Shown here in pieces: positions 48,611 to 60,674 of a stretch of DNA of 64,000 nucleotides. The notes beneath the pieces were generated by a model that searched no databases, had not been told where the DNA came from, and worked only from the letters and a program-made list of their open reading frames with translations. Position 1 is the stretch's first letter. Each line of letters opens with the position of its first letter. Location: contig JACRLR010000061.1 of the NCBI GenBank assembly GCA_016219645.1, positions 1 through 64,000 of the forward strand, read 5' to 3'. This stretch comes from Nitrospirota bacterium. Its GTDB lineage: Bacteria > Nitrospirota > Nitrospiria > Nitrospirales > Nitrospiraceae. Position numbers and translations under genes: made by a program.

Positions 48611-48708
48611 CGTGGGAGGGTGAGGATGATTCCAACTGCGCGCGTCGAGCGACCACCGTTTTATCGTGGGGGCTCCGCGAGCAAGGGAATCGTCCTCACT
48701 CTCCCACG
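48611..48708 (-). repeat. Covarying hairpin family, copy 3
   Basis: The arms CGTGGGAGGGTGAGGATGAT (from 48611) and ATCGTCCTCACTCTCCCACG (to 48708) pair over 23 bp with two positions that pair only as wobbles on the + strand. The element is inverted relative to the others: its core is the inverse complement of 48635-48685. Inner pairs are GAGC-GCTC and CCAC-GTGG. It begins 2 bp after the DUF1015 stop codon and ends 15 bp before the regulator start. Confidence 0.85.
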
Positions 48709-48709
48709 T

Positions 48710-50029
48710 CTACTCCATCACGTTCATCACCAGTCCGGTCAGCGGCTTCGGGAAAAAATACGTCGACTTGTGCGGCATCCGTTCTCCCGCTGTCGCCACA
48801 GCTTGCACTTCGCTGACCTTGGTGGGATTGAGGAGCAAGGCTGCCGTTCCGGTTCCGTCTGCCACCCAATCCAGTGCCTCATGATCGTCTTTGGTGTAGA
48901 GGATCGCCTCTTGTTCCTGTTGCGTCGGGCAGATTGTCGTGACGACCAGTTGCTGGAGGAGAGAGACATCGAGCTTCGCGCGAGGCGACGCGCTCGATTG
49001 CGGGCGGTGGGTCGGTTTGAGGGCCAACGTGAGGTATGAATCTGTTCCCTTCACGGCTAGGCCGAACATCGGAACCGTGCGGCCGTTGGTTCGCAAGGCC
49101 TCAATGAATTGCGCGCGGACCGCCGCTCTGGTTCCAGAGATATAGGCGAATTCATGCAGGTCAAACTGTTCGGCGAAGAGGGCTCGCAGCTTGTCATAGG
49201 GAGGGAGTGGCGTGGTCGTGACTCGATGGGTCGGCAAGACGGTGAGTCCCGGGTCTTCGAGGGCGGCCAGCAACATCAGTACGCCGTCGTAGGGCTGGTA
49301 TCCCGCTGGTGATCCGCCCTGTTGCCGGCGCAGCCGTTGATAGTTCAGCGCTGTTTCGTAGCGATGGTGGCCGTCCGCGATGAAGAGTGGCTTGGGGCCC
49401 ATCGCGTCGACGGTCTGGGCGAGAACCGTTGGGTCGGTGACGGCCCATAGTTGTTGCCGGAATCCCACGTCATCGGCAAAATCGAAACGAGCCGGCTTTC
49501 CCTTGACGGCTGCTTCGAGGAGCCCGATCACGACGTTCTGGGGATCTGAATAGAGAGACCAGATCGGGCTGAAATTCGTGTGGCAGGCTTCGAGCAGATT
49601 CAGGCGATCCGTTTTTGCCGCAGCCCGCGTATTTTCATGCGGATACACATGACCGGAGTCAAGGGCTTCCAGTTTCACTGTGGCAAGAAAACCTTTCAGT
49701 GTCTTCATCGGGGTCTGAGAGTCTGCTCCGGGCGGGCGATAGTCGATGGTGTGGTAATACAGGGTGGGTTGCGCATCGCGTTTCAGAGCTCCGCTTCGGA
49801 GCCATTCATGGAGAGTCGCCCCGGCCCGCGTGTAGCGATTGTTCGCAGGGTTATCGCCGGGCTGGTCGAGACCGAGCTCCAGGCGGATGATATTCTGTGG
49901 ATGGCGGTTGTAGAGGGCCTGTTGCCCTGCGGCATCGATGATATCGTAGGGAGGGGCAACGACCCGGTCGACGTCTCCGATCACCGACGTGTCGTAGGCG
50001 GTTCCGTGAAACGGAATGATTTTGGCCAT
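48710..50029 (-). CDS. DUF1015 family protein
   Basis: A 439-residue protein of the DUF1015 family, common in bacteria and of unknown biochemical function. The start AKIIPFHGTAYDTSVIGDVD and VVAPPYDIIDAAGQQALY are typical (P-F-x-A-x-R-Y then VxxPPYDVI), as are NIIRLELG, DRLNLLEACHTNFSPIWSLY and the conserved FIADGHHRYETALNY near residue 215, whose DGHHRYET could be a metal or nucleotide site. The family is soluble and cytoplasmic. The gene lies between a polyprenyl synthase gene (125 bp upstream) and the sigma-54 regulator gene, all on the minus strand. Confidence 0.9.
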   Translation of the reverse strand: MAKIIPFHGTAYDTSVIGDVDRVVAPPYDIIDAAGQQALYNRHPQNIIRLELGLDQPGDNPANNRYTRAGATLHEWLRSGALKRDAQPTLYYHTIDYRPPGADSQTPMKTLKGFLATVKLEALDSGHVYPHENTRAAAKTDRLNLLEACHTNFSPIWSLYSDPQNVVIGLLEAAVKGKPARFDFADDVGFRQQLWAVTDPTVLAQTVDAMGPKPLFIADGHHRYETALNYQRLRRQQGGSPAGYQPYDGVLMLLAALEDPGLTVLPTHRVTTTPLPPYDKLRALFAEQFDLHEFAYISGTRAAVRAQFIEALRTNGRTVPMFGLAVKGTDSYLTLALKPTHRPQSSASPRAKLDVSLLQQLVVTTICPTQQEQEAILYTKDDHEALDWVADGTGTAALLLNPTKVSEVQAVATAGERMPHKSTYFFPKPLTGLVMNVME

Positions 50030-50153
50030 GTTGAATCCTTTGCTCCGTGAGATGGTTCAGGGCGTTGAGCGACCATTATATGAAAGGTGAGTCCTTGTCC
50101 CTACGCGGTGCCATTTCCAAGGGCTGCTCCCTGGAAACACGCAGGAAGAAAGG

Positions 50154-51158
50154 CTATCGGTCGCGGGTAACCATGTAGTCGGCGGTCACCGAGAGGGCTC
50201 GTTTGGCCGTACTGTCTTCGAACTGGTCGAGATCTCGCTGGGCCTCGTCGATATAGGATCGTGCCCGATCCATGGCATAGGTAATGGAGCCCAATTCTTC
50301 CATCATGCGGATGAATCGGCCCAGGTCTTCTTCTGTCAGAGCCCTGGTTTCCATGCGATTGATGATCATCTGCCGGTCCCGTTCTGAACAATGATGTAAC
50401 AGATGTAACAGCGGCAGCGTGGCCTTGCCTTCGCGGAGGTCCTGCCCCAGCGATTTGCCTAGGTGTTCGCCATTGGCTGTGTAGTCGAGCGTGTCATCGG
50501 CTACCTGGAAGGCAATTCCGAGATGGAGACCAAACCGGAACAGCGCCTCCTGCTGAGGCTCCGAGGCATCCGCGAGAATGGCGCCCATCCGACAGGAGGC
50601 GGCCATCAAGCCGGCCGTCTTGTGTTCGACAATCTTCAGATACTCCGTCTCCGGCATGGAGGGGTTGCCGTTGTAATAGAGCTGAAGCACTTCGCCTTCC
50701 GCCATCTTTTTGCACGCTTCACCGAGCACTTCGTTGATCGCATGATTCCGGAAGTCGACGACCTGACAGAAGGCTTTGGAGTAGAGATAGTCGCCGACGA
50801 GGATGCTGATTTGATTGCCCCAAACTTTCCTGGCGGTCCGCCGGCCCCGGCGGATATCGGCGTCGTCAACCACATCGTCGTGGAGCAGAGAAGCGGTATG
50901 AATGAACTCCACCAGACTGGCGAGTTGGTAATGATCGCGACCGGTGTAACCGCAGAGACGGGCGGAGAGCAGGAGCAAAAAGGGTCTGATGCGTTTTCCG
51001 CCGCTGTTCAGAATGTGGGCGGCGACGGTGTTGACAAGCGCCACGCTGGAATCAAGGTTCGTACGAGCCTGGCGTTCCATCCCCTCCAGCTCATCACGGT
51101 AGGCCTCCCAGACGTCTGCCATGCTGTTGATCGCGGGAGTGATTGGGCTTGGGGGCAT
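50154..51158 (-). CDS. Trans-polyprenyl diphosphate synthase
   Basis: A 334-residue long-chain prenyl transferase that makes the side chain of a respiratory quinone or a similar polyprenyl chain. Signature motifs: GGKRIRPFLLLL, the first Asp-rich motif LLHDDVVDDADIRRG, a GNQISILVGDYLYSKAF segment, KTAGLMAASCRMGA and the second Asp-rich motif FQVADDTLDYTA. KATLPLLHLL near the end is typical. The ATG at 51158 gives the usual N-terminus; the ORF is open for 58 more codons and ATG 51122 is also possible. None has a clear ribosome binding site. Chain length cannot be read by eye. It is divergent from gltB. Confidence 0.92.
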   Translation of the reverse strand: MPPSPITPAINSMADVWEAYRDELEGMERQARTNLDSSVALVNTVAAHILNSGGKRIRPFLLLLSARLCGYTGRDHYQLASLVEFIHTASLLHDDVVDDADIRRGRRTARKVWGNQISILVGDYLYSKAFCQVVDFRNHAINEVLGEACKKMAEGEVLQLYYNGNPSMPETEYLKIVEHKTAGLMAASCRMGAILADASEPQQEALFRFGLHLGIAFQVADDTLDYTANGEHLGKSLGQDLREGKATLPLLHLLHHCSERDRQMIINRMETRALTEEDLGRFIRMMEELGSITYAMDRARSYIDEAQRDLDQFEDSTAKRALSVTADYMVTRDR

Positions 51159-51402
51159 GCGCGGATGGTAGGGCAGAAAAGGAAACAAAGTCAAGCCAGT
51201 CACCCCTTTGAGAGGATGGCCGGCATAGGCCATCTCTCCGGGAGACAATCTTGACAGAAGAATCATGCTTCCATTAAGGTGATCCGAGTGGACAGGAACG
51301 GAATTCGCCTTGTGAGTGAGGGGGTTATCCATCCCAACTGCCTCTCTGGTGTAGTCTCCGTCAGGTAACAGCTACGTCTTCACTTGTAACGAGAAACGAG
51401 CC

Positions 51403-55926
<4,524 letters not shown>

Positions 55927-56012
55927 GGCGTGAAGGGTAAAGCCGGAAATATCACCTATCGCTACGGTCTCATAACTTAGAACTCAGAACTCAGAATTTT
56001 GGACTCGAAGAG

Positions 56013-57449
56013 ATGGGTGATCCAAAAGGTTTCATGAAATATGCCCGCGAGGGGCCCAAGCGGAAGCCGGTCGAGCTTCGTGTGCTCGATTGGAAGGAGA
56101 TGTATGAGCCGATCTCCGAAGAGAAGCTCAAGACCCAGGGGGCTCGTTGCATGGACTGTGGTGTGCCATTTTGCCAGGGTAATACCGGCTGTCCGGTCGT
56201 GAACTTGATTCCAGACTGGAACGATCTAGCCTCTCGTGGCCGTTGGAAAGATGCGCTCAAAGCCCTGCATACGACAAACAATTTCCCTGAGTTTACAGGG
56301 CGGCTCTGCCCAGCGCCCTGTGAAGGGGCTTGCGTGCTTGGCATCAACGAAGATCCTGTCTCCATTCGCATCATCGAGTGGAACATTATCGATCGTGGGT
56401 TCAATGAGGGTTATGTTGAACCGGCCCTGCCCGTTATCAATACGGGGAAGACGGTCGCCATTGTCGGGTCTGGGCCGGCTGGTTTGGCTGCAGCGCAACA
56501 ATTGGCGCGTGCCGGCCACACGGTCACCCTCTTTGAGAAGTCCGATCGCATCGGCGGCTTACTGCGGTATGGCATTCCCGACTTCAAGATGGAGAAATGG
56601 GTCATCGATCGCCGCCTGGAACAGATGAAAGCCGAGGGGGTCGAGTTCAAGACCGGCGTGACGATTGGAAAAGACATCTCAGGCGAACAGTTGCGGAAGC
56701 AGTTCGATGCCGTCGGGCTCTCCATGGGTGCGGAGCAGGCCCGTGAACTTCCGATTCCCGGACGTGAACTCAAGGGCGTGCATCTCGCAATGGACTATCT
56801 GACACAACAGAATAAGCGCATTGCGGGGATTCCGGTCACGGACGAGCCGATCATGGCAAAGGGCAAGCGCGTCGTCATCATCGGCGGCGGCGATACAGGG
56901 TCGGACTGTCTCGGCACCGCCCATCGCCAGGGCTGCATCGAAGCGCATCAGTTCGAGTTATTACCAGAACCACCACCGCAACGGGCCGACTCGACACCTT
57001 GGCCTCTCTGGCCCATGCAACTCCGCACGTCGCACGCGCATGAAGAAGGCTGCGACCGTCAGTGGAGTGTGTCGACCACGAAGTTCACCGGCCACAACGG
57101 CCAGGTGACAAAACTTCACGCCAATCGAGTGAAGTTTGAGAAGGGGAAGTTCACACCGATTCCCAACAGTGACTTCGACATGGATACGGATCTGGTGCTG
57201 CTGGCGATGGGGTTTACGGGGCCGGTGAAGAACGGTTTGCTCGACAGCCTCGGCGTGAAGTACGACCAGCGCGGGGCAGTGGCTACAGACGACAATTTCA
57301 TGACCAACCTCGACGGCGTCTTTGCCGGCGGCGACACCAAGCGCGGCGCCTCCCTCATCGTCTGGGCCATCGCCGAAGGAAGAAAGATGGCGGCGGGGAT
57401 CGACAAGTATCTGCAAGCCGGTAAATCAGCGAAGAAATCCGCCCCGTAA
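56013..57449 (+). CDS. gltD: Glutamate synthase small subunit
   Basis: A 478-residue beta subunit of GOGAT that passes electrons from NAD(P)H to GltB. N-terminal Fe-S cysteines: RCMDCGVPFCQGNTGCPVVN and CPAPCEGACVLG. The FAD Rossmann motif is VAIVGSGPAGLAAAQQLARA, with EKSDRIGGLLRYGIPDFKME next, and the NAD(P) site is VVIIGGGDTGSDCLG. The C-terminal ATDDNFMTNLDGVFAGGDTK is usual. The start follows GAAGAG at 56007 and fits the family N-terminus (PKGFMKYAREGPKRKP). It forms an operon with gltB. A short direct repeat (GAACTCAGAACTCAGAA) lies in the gap between the two genes. Confidence 0.97.
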   Translation: MGDPKGFMKYAREGPKRKPVELRVLDWKEMYEPISEEKLKTQGARCMDCGVPFCQGNTGCPVVNLIPDWNDLASRGRWKDALKALHTTNNFPEFTGRLCPAPCEGACVLGINEDPVSIRIIEWNIIDRGFNEGYVEPALPVINTGKTVAIVGSGPAGLAAAQQLARAGHTVTLFEKSDRIGGLLRYGIPDFKMEKWVIDRRLEQMKAEGVEFKTGVTIGKDISGEQLRKQFDAVGLSMGAEQARELPIPGRELKGVHLAMDYLTQQNKRIAGIPVTDEPIMAKGKRVVIIGGGDTGSDCLGTAHRQGCIEAHQFELLPEPPPQRADSTPWPLWPMQLRTSHAHEEGCDRQWSVSTTKFTGHNGQVTKLHANRVKFEKGKFTPIPNSDFDMDTDLVLLAMGFTGPVKNGLLDSLGVKYDQRGAVATDDNFMTNLDGVFAGGDTKRGASLIVWAIAEGRKMAAGIDKYLQAGKSAKKSAP

Positions 57450-57525
57450 GCTTACCGGCAATTCCTCCAATGTACGCCAGGGCTCACCACTTCCTCGCCT
57501 CCCGGAGCGGCCACTCCGGACTCAT

Positions 57526-57550
57526 CCGAGCGGAAGCCTTCTGGAATTCC
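57526..57550 (-). repeat. Left arm of inverted repeat flanking the helicase gene
   Basis: The 25 bases starting CCGAGCGGAAGCC and ending TGGAATTCC are the exact inverse complement of 59730-59754. Weaker similarity extends further, from about 57491 to 57555, giving a repeat of roughly 70 bp in all. Confidence 0.85.
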
Positions 57551-57680
57551 TTCGACTGCGGCCCTATGCGGGTCCGGTCACGGCGAACAGCACCCCGCGC
57601 GCTTACCCCGCGCCCGGTGTAGGAAAGAGTCGCGGCCCGTTTGTCCCTTGTGCTCGCAGAACGCGCGGTCTCAGAAGGAC

Positions 57681-57781
57681 GGGAAGGGCAGCCTGGCCGT
57701 CCTCCTGCTCGCGGAACGCGCACGATCAGAATGTGCTCGTTCGACGCGCGCAATCGAGGATCGACCAGGCTACCCTGTTCC
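57681..57781. repeat. Covarying hairpin family, copy 4
   Basis: Outer arms GGGAAGGGCAGCCTGGCCG (from 57681) and CGACCAGGCTACCCTGTTCC (to 57781) pair with few mismatches and are related to the arms of copy 1. The core is 57704-57754: GAAC/GTTC and GCAC/GTGC around loop GATCAGAAT, as in copy 1. Confidence 0.85.
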
Positions 57782-57880
57782 TTCGGCAAAGTTCGCTTTG
57801 AGTCCTGGCACACCTACTTGAAGTCCCGGCCGGTTCCTGACACCATTCTGAATCCGAACGCTCGGAACCGGAAGGGGTCC

Positions 57881-59545
57881 ATGGCAGAGGACAAACCGCA
57901 GAGTGCGGAAGAGGCTGAACTTAGAGCCGCCATCGAGGCCGTACTGAGTTCTCCCAGTGACAAGAAACTGGTGATTGCCGGCCCGGGTACCGGCAAGACA
58001 ACTCTCTTCAAGCAGCTGCTCGAACTCGCGCCTGGAGAGCCCAATCAGCGGATCGTCCTCACGTTTATCAACAATCTCAAGGATGATCTGGAGGACGATC
58101 TGGGCGGACTGGCTCAGGTATTCACACTTCACTCGTACTGTCTGGGCCTACTACACCGAGACCCGGCACTCAGAGGTTCGCTTTCGCCAGGCTTTCGCTG
58201 TTTCCCCGGGCTTGCGAGCCTCATCGCAGAAGACTGGGAACTCATCAAGGAAAACGATGCACCGCAGTTCGTAGCTGAAATGCGCGCGCGCTCAGCGGAG
58301 AACCAGATTCCGTTCTACCTAGCTCGCGGCGAATACTACGACGCAGTTGATTTTGACGACACCGTGTACCGGGCGTACGAGGGTCTATCCTCCGGGCGTG
58401 CTACGCTCGACAGCTACGACCTTGTACTGATTGATGAGTACCAGGACTTCAACGCGCTTGAGGCGGGAGTCATCGACGCCTTGGCTAAGTGTAGCCCCAT
58501 CTTGATCGCCGGTGATGATGACCAGGCGCTATACAGTCGACTGCGTGATGCGAGTTGGGACCACATCCGACTCCTTAGCAAAGCCGGAGAGTACGAGGTC
58601 TTCAAGCTTCCGTTCTGCATGCGGTGTCCCAAGGTCGTCGTCGATGCAGTCAACGATGTTCTGACCAAGGCCGAAGAGTTAGACAGGCTTGAAGGGAGGA
58701 TCAAGAAGCCCTACAAACACTTTCCTCCCGCTAAGGGAGCCGATAGCGCGAAGTATCCCAAGATTGCGCACGTAGAGACGTCGGTCCAGAGACAGGGCGC
58801 GAACTATATGGGGCGCTACCTTGCGCAGGCGGTTGCTCAAATCCCAGCGGATGAGGTTGAAGCTGCCACTTGCGGCGGATACCCTGCGGCATTGGTCATC
58901 GTGGCACAACCCTACCGTGATCAAATCGTCAGTCATCTTGAAGGCGCGGGATACGTTGTCGACAGGAGGCGCGACTCCGATAGCAAGTTCGGTCGGGAAG
59001 CGGGCCTCTCGATTCTCAAAGTGGATCGGGTCTCCAACCTTGGATGGCGAATTGTACTCGGCGCAGACGCGCCTTCCTTTCTTAAGGATGCTGTTGTCGC
59101 AACGGCAGGTGGCTCGAGGCGTCTTGTCGACGTACTCTCAGATGAGTACCGCGAGAGCGTGCTGGCTGAGGTCGATGCGTACGAGCAACCAGAAGAGGTA
59201 GGGGCTGACGCAGAGACTCACGCTCCAGCGGATGTCCCTGCTGTCAAAGTGACTTCCTTTGAGGGAGCCAAGGGCCTCTCCGCACAACACGTGTACATCG
59301 TTGGTCTGCACAATGGCGAATTGCCATATGATCAAGCTTCAATCAAGGACATCGAGATATGCAAGTTCGTGGTAGGCCTTACCCGCACACGCAAAAAGTG
59401 CACTCTAATCCGCACCCAGAACTTCGGTGGCAACTGGAAGTTGCCTTCCACCTTTATCTCGTGGGTCGATCCTGCTCGTCTGGAGTTCATCAAGATTGAC
59501 GCACAGTATTGGAAGCAGCAGGCGAAAGAGGCATCTGAGAACTGA
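57881..59545 (+). CDS. Solitary UvrD/PcrA-like superfamily 1 helicase
   Basis: A 554-residue SF1A helicase. Motifs in order: Walker A VIAGPGTGKTTLF (about 31-43), Ia QRIVLTFINNLKDDLEDDLG, II LVLIDEYQDFNALE, III ILIAGDDDQALYSRL, IV FKLPFCMRCPKVVVDAV (RCP replaces the usual R-S), V VTSFEGAKGLSAQHVYIVGL and VI VVGLTRTRKKCTLI. No nuclease or zinc domain is present, and 2B-like insertions are short. Housekeeping UvrD/PcrA are longer (about 700 residues), so this is an accessory helicase; solitary UvrD-like proteins of this size occur in defence loci such as Gabija (GajB), but no GajA-like partner is here. ATG 57881 follows GGAAGGGG. The gene is flanked by an exact 25-bp inverted repeat, suggesting acquisition. 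Confidence 0.85.
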   Translation: MAEDKPQSAEEAELRAAIEAVLSSPSDKKLVIAGPGTGKTTLFKQLLELAPGEPNQRIVLTFINNLKDDLEDDLGGLAQVFTLHSYCLGLLHRDPALRGSLSPGFRCFPGLASLIAEDWELIKENDAPQFVAEMRARSAENQIPFYLARGEYYDAVDFDDTVYRAYEGLSSGRATLDSYDLVLIDEYQDFNALEAGVIDALAKCSPILIAGDDDQALYSRLRDASWDHIRLLSKAGEYEVFKLPFCMRCPKVVVDAVNDVLTKAEELDRLEGRIKKPYKHFPPAKGADSAKYPKIAHVETSVQRQGANYMGRYLAQAVAQIPADEVEAATCGGYPAALVIVAQPYRDQIVSHLEGAGYVVDRRRDSDSKFGREAGLSILKVDRVSNLGWRIVLGADAPSFLKDAVVATAGGSRRLVDVLSDEYRESVLAEVDAYEQPEEVGADAETHAPADVPAVKVTSFEGAKGLSAQHVYIVGLHNGELPYDQASIKDIEICKFVVGLTRTRKKCTLIRTQNFGGNWKLPSTFISWVDPARLEFIKIDAQYWKQQAKEASEN

Positions 59546-59614
59546 CAGAGAAAGAAAAGGGGTCAGGAATCTTTTCCAGCCTAATTCGCTCTCTCTACCC
59601 ATCTGCATCCACTC

Positions 59615-59727
59615 CGAGCGCTGGCATGCTGCCGCGCGACCTCACCGGAAGAACGGGGACCCACCGAGGCTTGGCGGAGAAGGAAAGCTGGAACTGACCG
59701 AAGATTGCGATCGTGTGATCGCAACTG
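59615..59727 (+). repeat. 113-bp direct repeat, copy 1
   Basis: About 89 percent identical by eye to 60753-60865. Near its end it has the hairpin GCGATC-GTGT-GATCGC (59707-59722); the other copy has GCGATC-GAAG-GATCGC, with the same stem and a different loop. The two copies bracket the first toxin-antitoxin pair. Confidence 0.8.
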
Positions 59728-59729
59728 AG

Positions 59730-59754
59730 GGAATTCCAGAAGGCTTCCGCTCGG
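59730..59754 (+). repeat. Right arm of inverted repeat flanking the helicase gene
   Basis: GGAATTCCAGAAGGC followed by TTCCGCTCGG is the exact inverse complement of 57526-57550. Related sequence continues to about 59800, including an internal pairing of CCAGAA with TTCTGG. Confidence 0.85.
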
Positions 59755-59878
59755 CCAAGCCCGGAAGGGTCGTTCTGGGAGGTGGGGAGCAGCGGCGGCA
59801 TGCCAGCGCTCGTCGTCCCTCCTAAGGGCTGAAAAAAGTTCCAGGAACCATTGATTTGCCCGAAAGAAGGGGGTGGCA

Positions 59879-59948
59879 CCGGGCGCAGCGAGGCGGCTCG
59901 CGGCCGCTCGTTGAGTCGGTGCCCGGCGGGTTAGTTCAGGCGTTAGGT
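59879..59948 (+). other. attC-like recombination site (right end preserved)
   Basis: The right end reads GGTTAGTTCAGGCGTTAGGT, matching the common integron attC end; its core GTTAGGT (59942-59948) fits GTTRRRY. Before it lies an imperfect hairpin: CAGCGAG (59886-59892), a bulged G and CGGC pair with GCCG and CTCGTTG (59903-59913), with an outer CCGGGC/GCCCGG. Bulged bases are typical of attC folding. The left core RYYYAAC is not clear. Confidence 0.5.
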
Positions 59949-59959
59949 GTGCGGGACAC

Positions 59960-59988
59960 TTGCAGACACATACGAATATTCGTATAAT
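59960..59988 (+). promoter_or_regulatory. Promoter with palindromic operator for the first toxin-antitoxin pair
   Basis: TTGCAG (59960-59965), a 17-bp spacer and a perfect -10 box TATAAT (59983-59988). A perfect 16-bp palindrome ATACGAATATTCGTAT (59970-59985) fills the spacer and overlaps the -10, as expected of an autoregulatory operator. The -10 ends 8 bp before the toxin ATG, so the message would be leaderless or nearly so. Confidence 0.75.
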
Positions 59989-59996
59989 CCATTTCG

Positions 59997-60320
59997 ATGA
60001 AACCGCTCCGCTTTCTCGGCACAGCTTGTCGTGACTTAGCGGCCTTTCCCGAGTTGGTGCGTCGACAAGCCGGATACGAGTTGTTCATGGTGCAAGTCGG
60101 GCGTGAACCATTAGACTTCAAGCCGCTTCCGACCGTTGGATCTGGCGCGTACGAGATTCGAATACGAGATGCCGCCGGTGCGTTCCGCGTCGTATACGTG
60201 GCCAAGTTCGAGAAAGCGGTTTACGTCTTGCACGCTTTTCAGAAGAAGACCCCAAAGACGTCACGGGCGAACATTGATCTGGCAGTGCAGCGTTACAAGT
60301 TAATCGGAGGGCAGTCATGA
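59997..60320 (+). CDS. RelE/HigB-superfamily toxin (phage Gp49-like)
   Basis: A 107-residue toxin candidate of the Gp49-like HigB group within the RelE/ParE superfamily. Landmarks: LRFLGTACRDLAAFPELVRR near the start, AGYELFMVQVGREPLDFKPL, then the core strands GAYEIRIRDAAGAFRVVYVA and AVYVLHAFQKKTPKTSRANI, where Arg, Tyr/His and Lys residues of the mRNA-cutting site fall. Such toxins cleave mRNA at the ribosome. The ATG at 59997 has no ribosome binding site and lies 8 bp after a -10 box, so it is probably read from a leaderless message. The antitoxin gene overlaps its end by 4 bp. Toxin first, antitoxin second is the HigBA order. Confidence 0.88.
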   Translation: MKPLRFLGTACRDLAAFPELVRRQAGYELFMVQVGREPLDFKPLPTVGSGAYEIRIRDAAGAFRVVYVAKFEKAVYVLHAFQKKTPKTSRANIDLAVQRYKLIGGQS

Positions 60321-60610
60321 AGAAAAAACAAGCACGGCAAGTGAAGGGCGCAAACAATGTGTTCCTTGATCTCGGCTTCCCACCGCATGAGGCGGCTGTG
60401 ATGCTCTTGCGTTGCGAGTTGGCCGAAGCGCTACGTCAATGGATGGACCGTGAGGCAATTACCCAGGTGGAAGCCGCCAAGCGCCTTGGCGTGGTCCAGC
60501 CCCGCATCTCCGAGATTGCGTGCAACAAGGTTGACAAGCTGTCTCTGGACTACCTCGTGGGCCTGTGCGCAAAGGCTGGTGTCTCAGTCGCCGTGAAATT
60601 GGCCGCCTGA
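60317..60610 (+). CDS. XRE-family antitoxin, HigA-like
   Basis: A 97-residue helix-turn-helix protein. The central part LRQWMDREAITQVEAAKRLG then VVQPRISEIACNKVDKLSLD is an XRE domain of the group that pairs with Gp49-like toxins; the N-terminal stretch VFLDLGFPPHEAAVMLLRCE is a family feature. It would bind and neutralise the toxin and repress the operon, probably at the palindrome ATACGAATATTCGTAT before the toxin gene. It overlaps the toxin gene by 4 bp with a GGAGGGCAGTC site inside the toxin end. Confidence 0.88.
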   Translation: MKKKQARQVKGANNVFLDLGFPPHEAAVMLLRCELAEALRQWMDREAITQVEAAKRLGVVQPRISEIACNKVDKLSLDYLVGLCAKAGVSVAVKLAA

Positions 60611-60616
60611 CTCGTC

Positions 60617-60674
60617 GCCTAACCAACAGCTTGAGACCGGCGTTGAAGACGCGGCTTAGCCTTCTCGTTAACCC
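60617..60674 (+). other. Degenerate attC-like site after the first toxin-antitoxin pair
   Basis: GCCTAAC (60617-60623) fits the left core RYYYAAC and lies 7 bp after the antitoxin stop codon. It is followed by CAACAGCTTGAGACCGGCG, a small GCGT/ACGC hairpin, GCGGCTTAG and CTCGTTAACCC, where GTTAACC is an imperfect right core. The layout is that of a worn cassette end. Confidence 0.35.

Larger units (their letters stand above)
57450..57880. other. Repeat-rich intergenic region before the helicase gene
   Basis: No gene is supported in these 431 bp. It holds one arm of the inverted repeat flanking the helicase gene (57526-57550), a short GCTCGCAGAACGCGCG string near 57652 that resembles the start of the covarying hairpin core, and a full copy of that hairpin (57681-57781). 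The 80 codons open in frame upstream of the helicase ATG run through the hairpin and are not called as coding. Confidence 0.6.
59546..59878. other. Intergenic repeat mosaic after the helicase gene
   Basis: No gene is supported. It contains AAAAGGGGTCAGGAATCTTT (59556-59575), similar to REP-type sequences found with REP-associated transposases, the first copy of a 113-bp direct repeat (59615-59727), the right arm of the inverted repeat flanking the helicase gene, and near 59826-59855 the dyad-like AAGTTCCAGGAACC. Confidence 0.55.

Noticed and set aside
50463-51254. 263-codon plus-strand ORF antisense to the polyprenyl synthase gene
   Set aside because: The minus strand encodes all prenyl transferase motifs; this frame is a shadow.
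55974-56000. GAACTCAGAACTCAGAA string between gltB and gltD as a regulatory tandem repeat
   Set aside because: Only two to three short units in a gap between co-transcribed genes; more likely simple-sequence drift.
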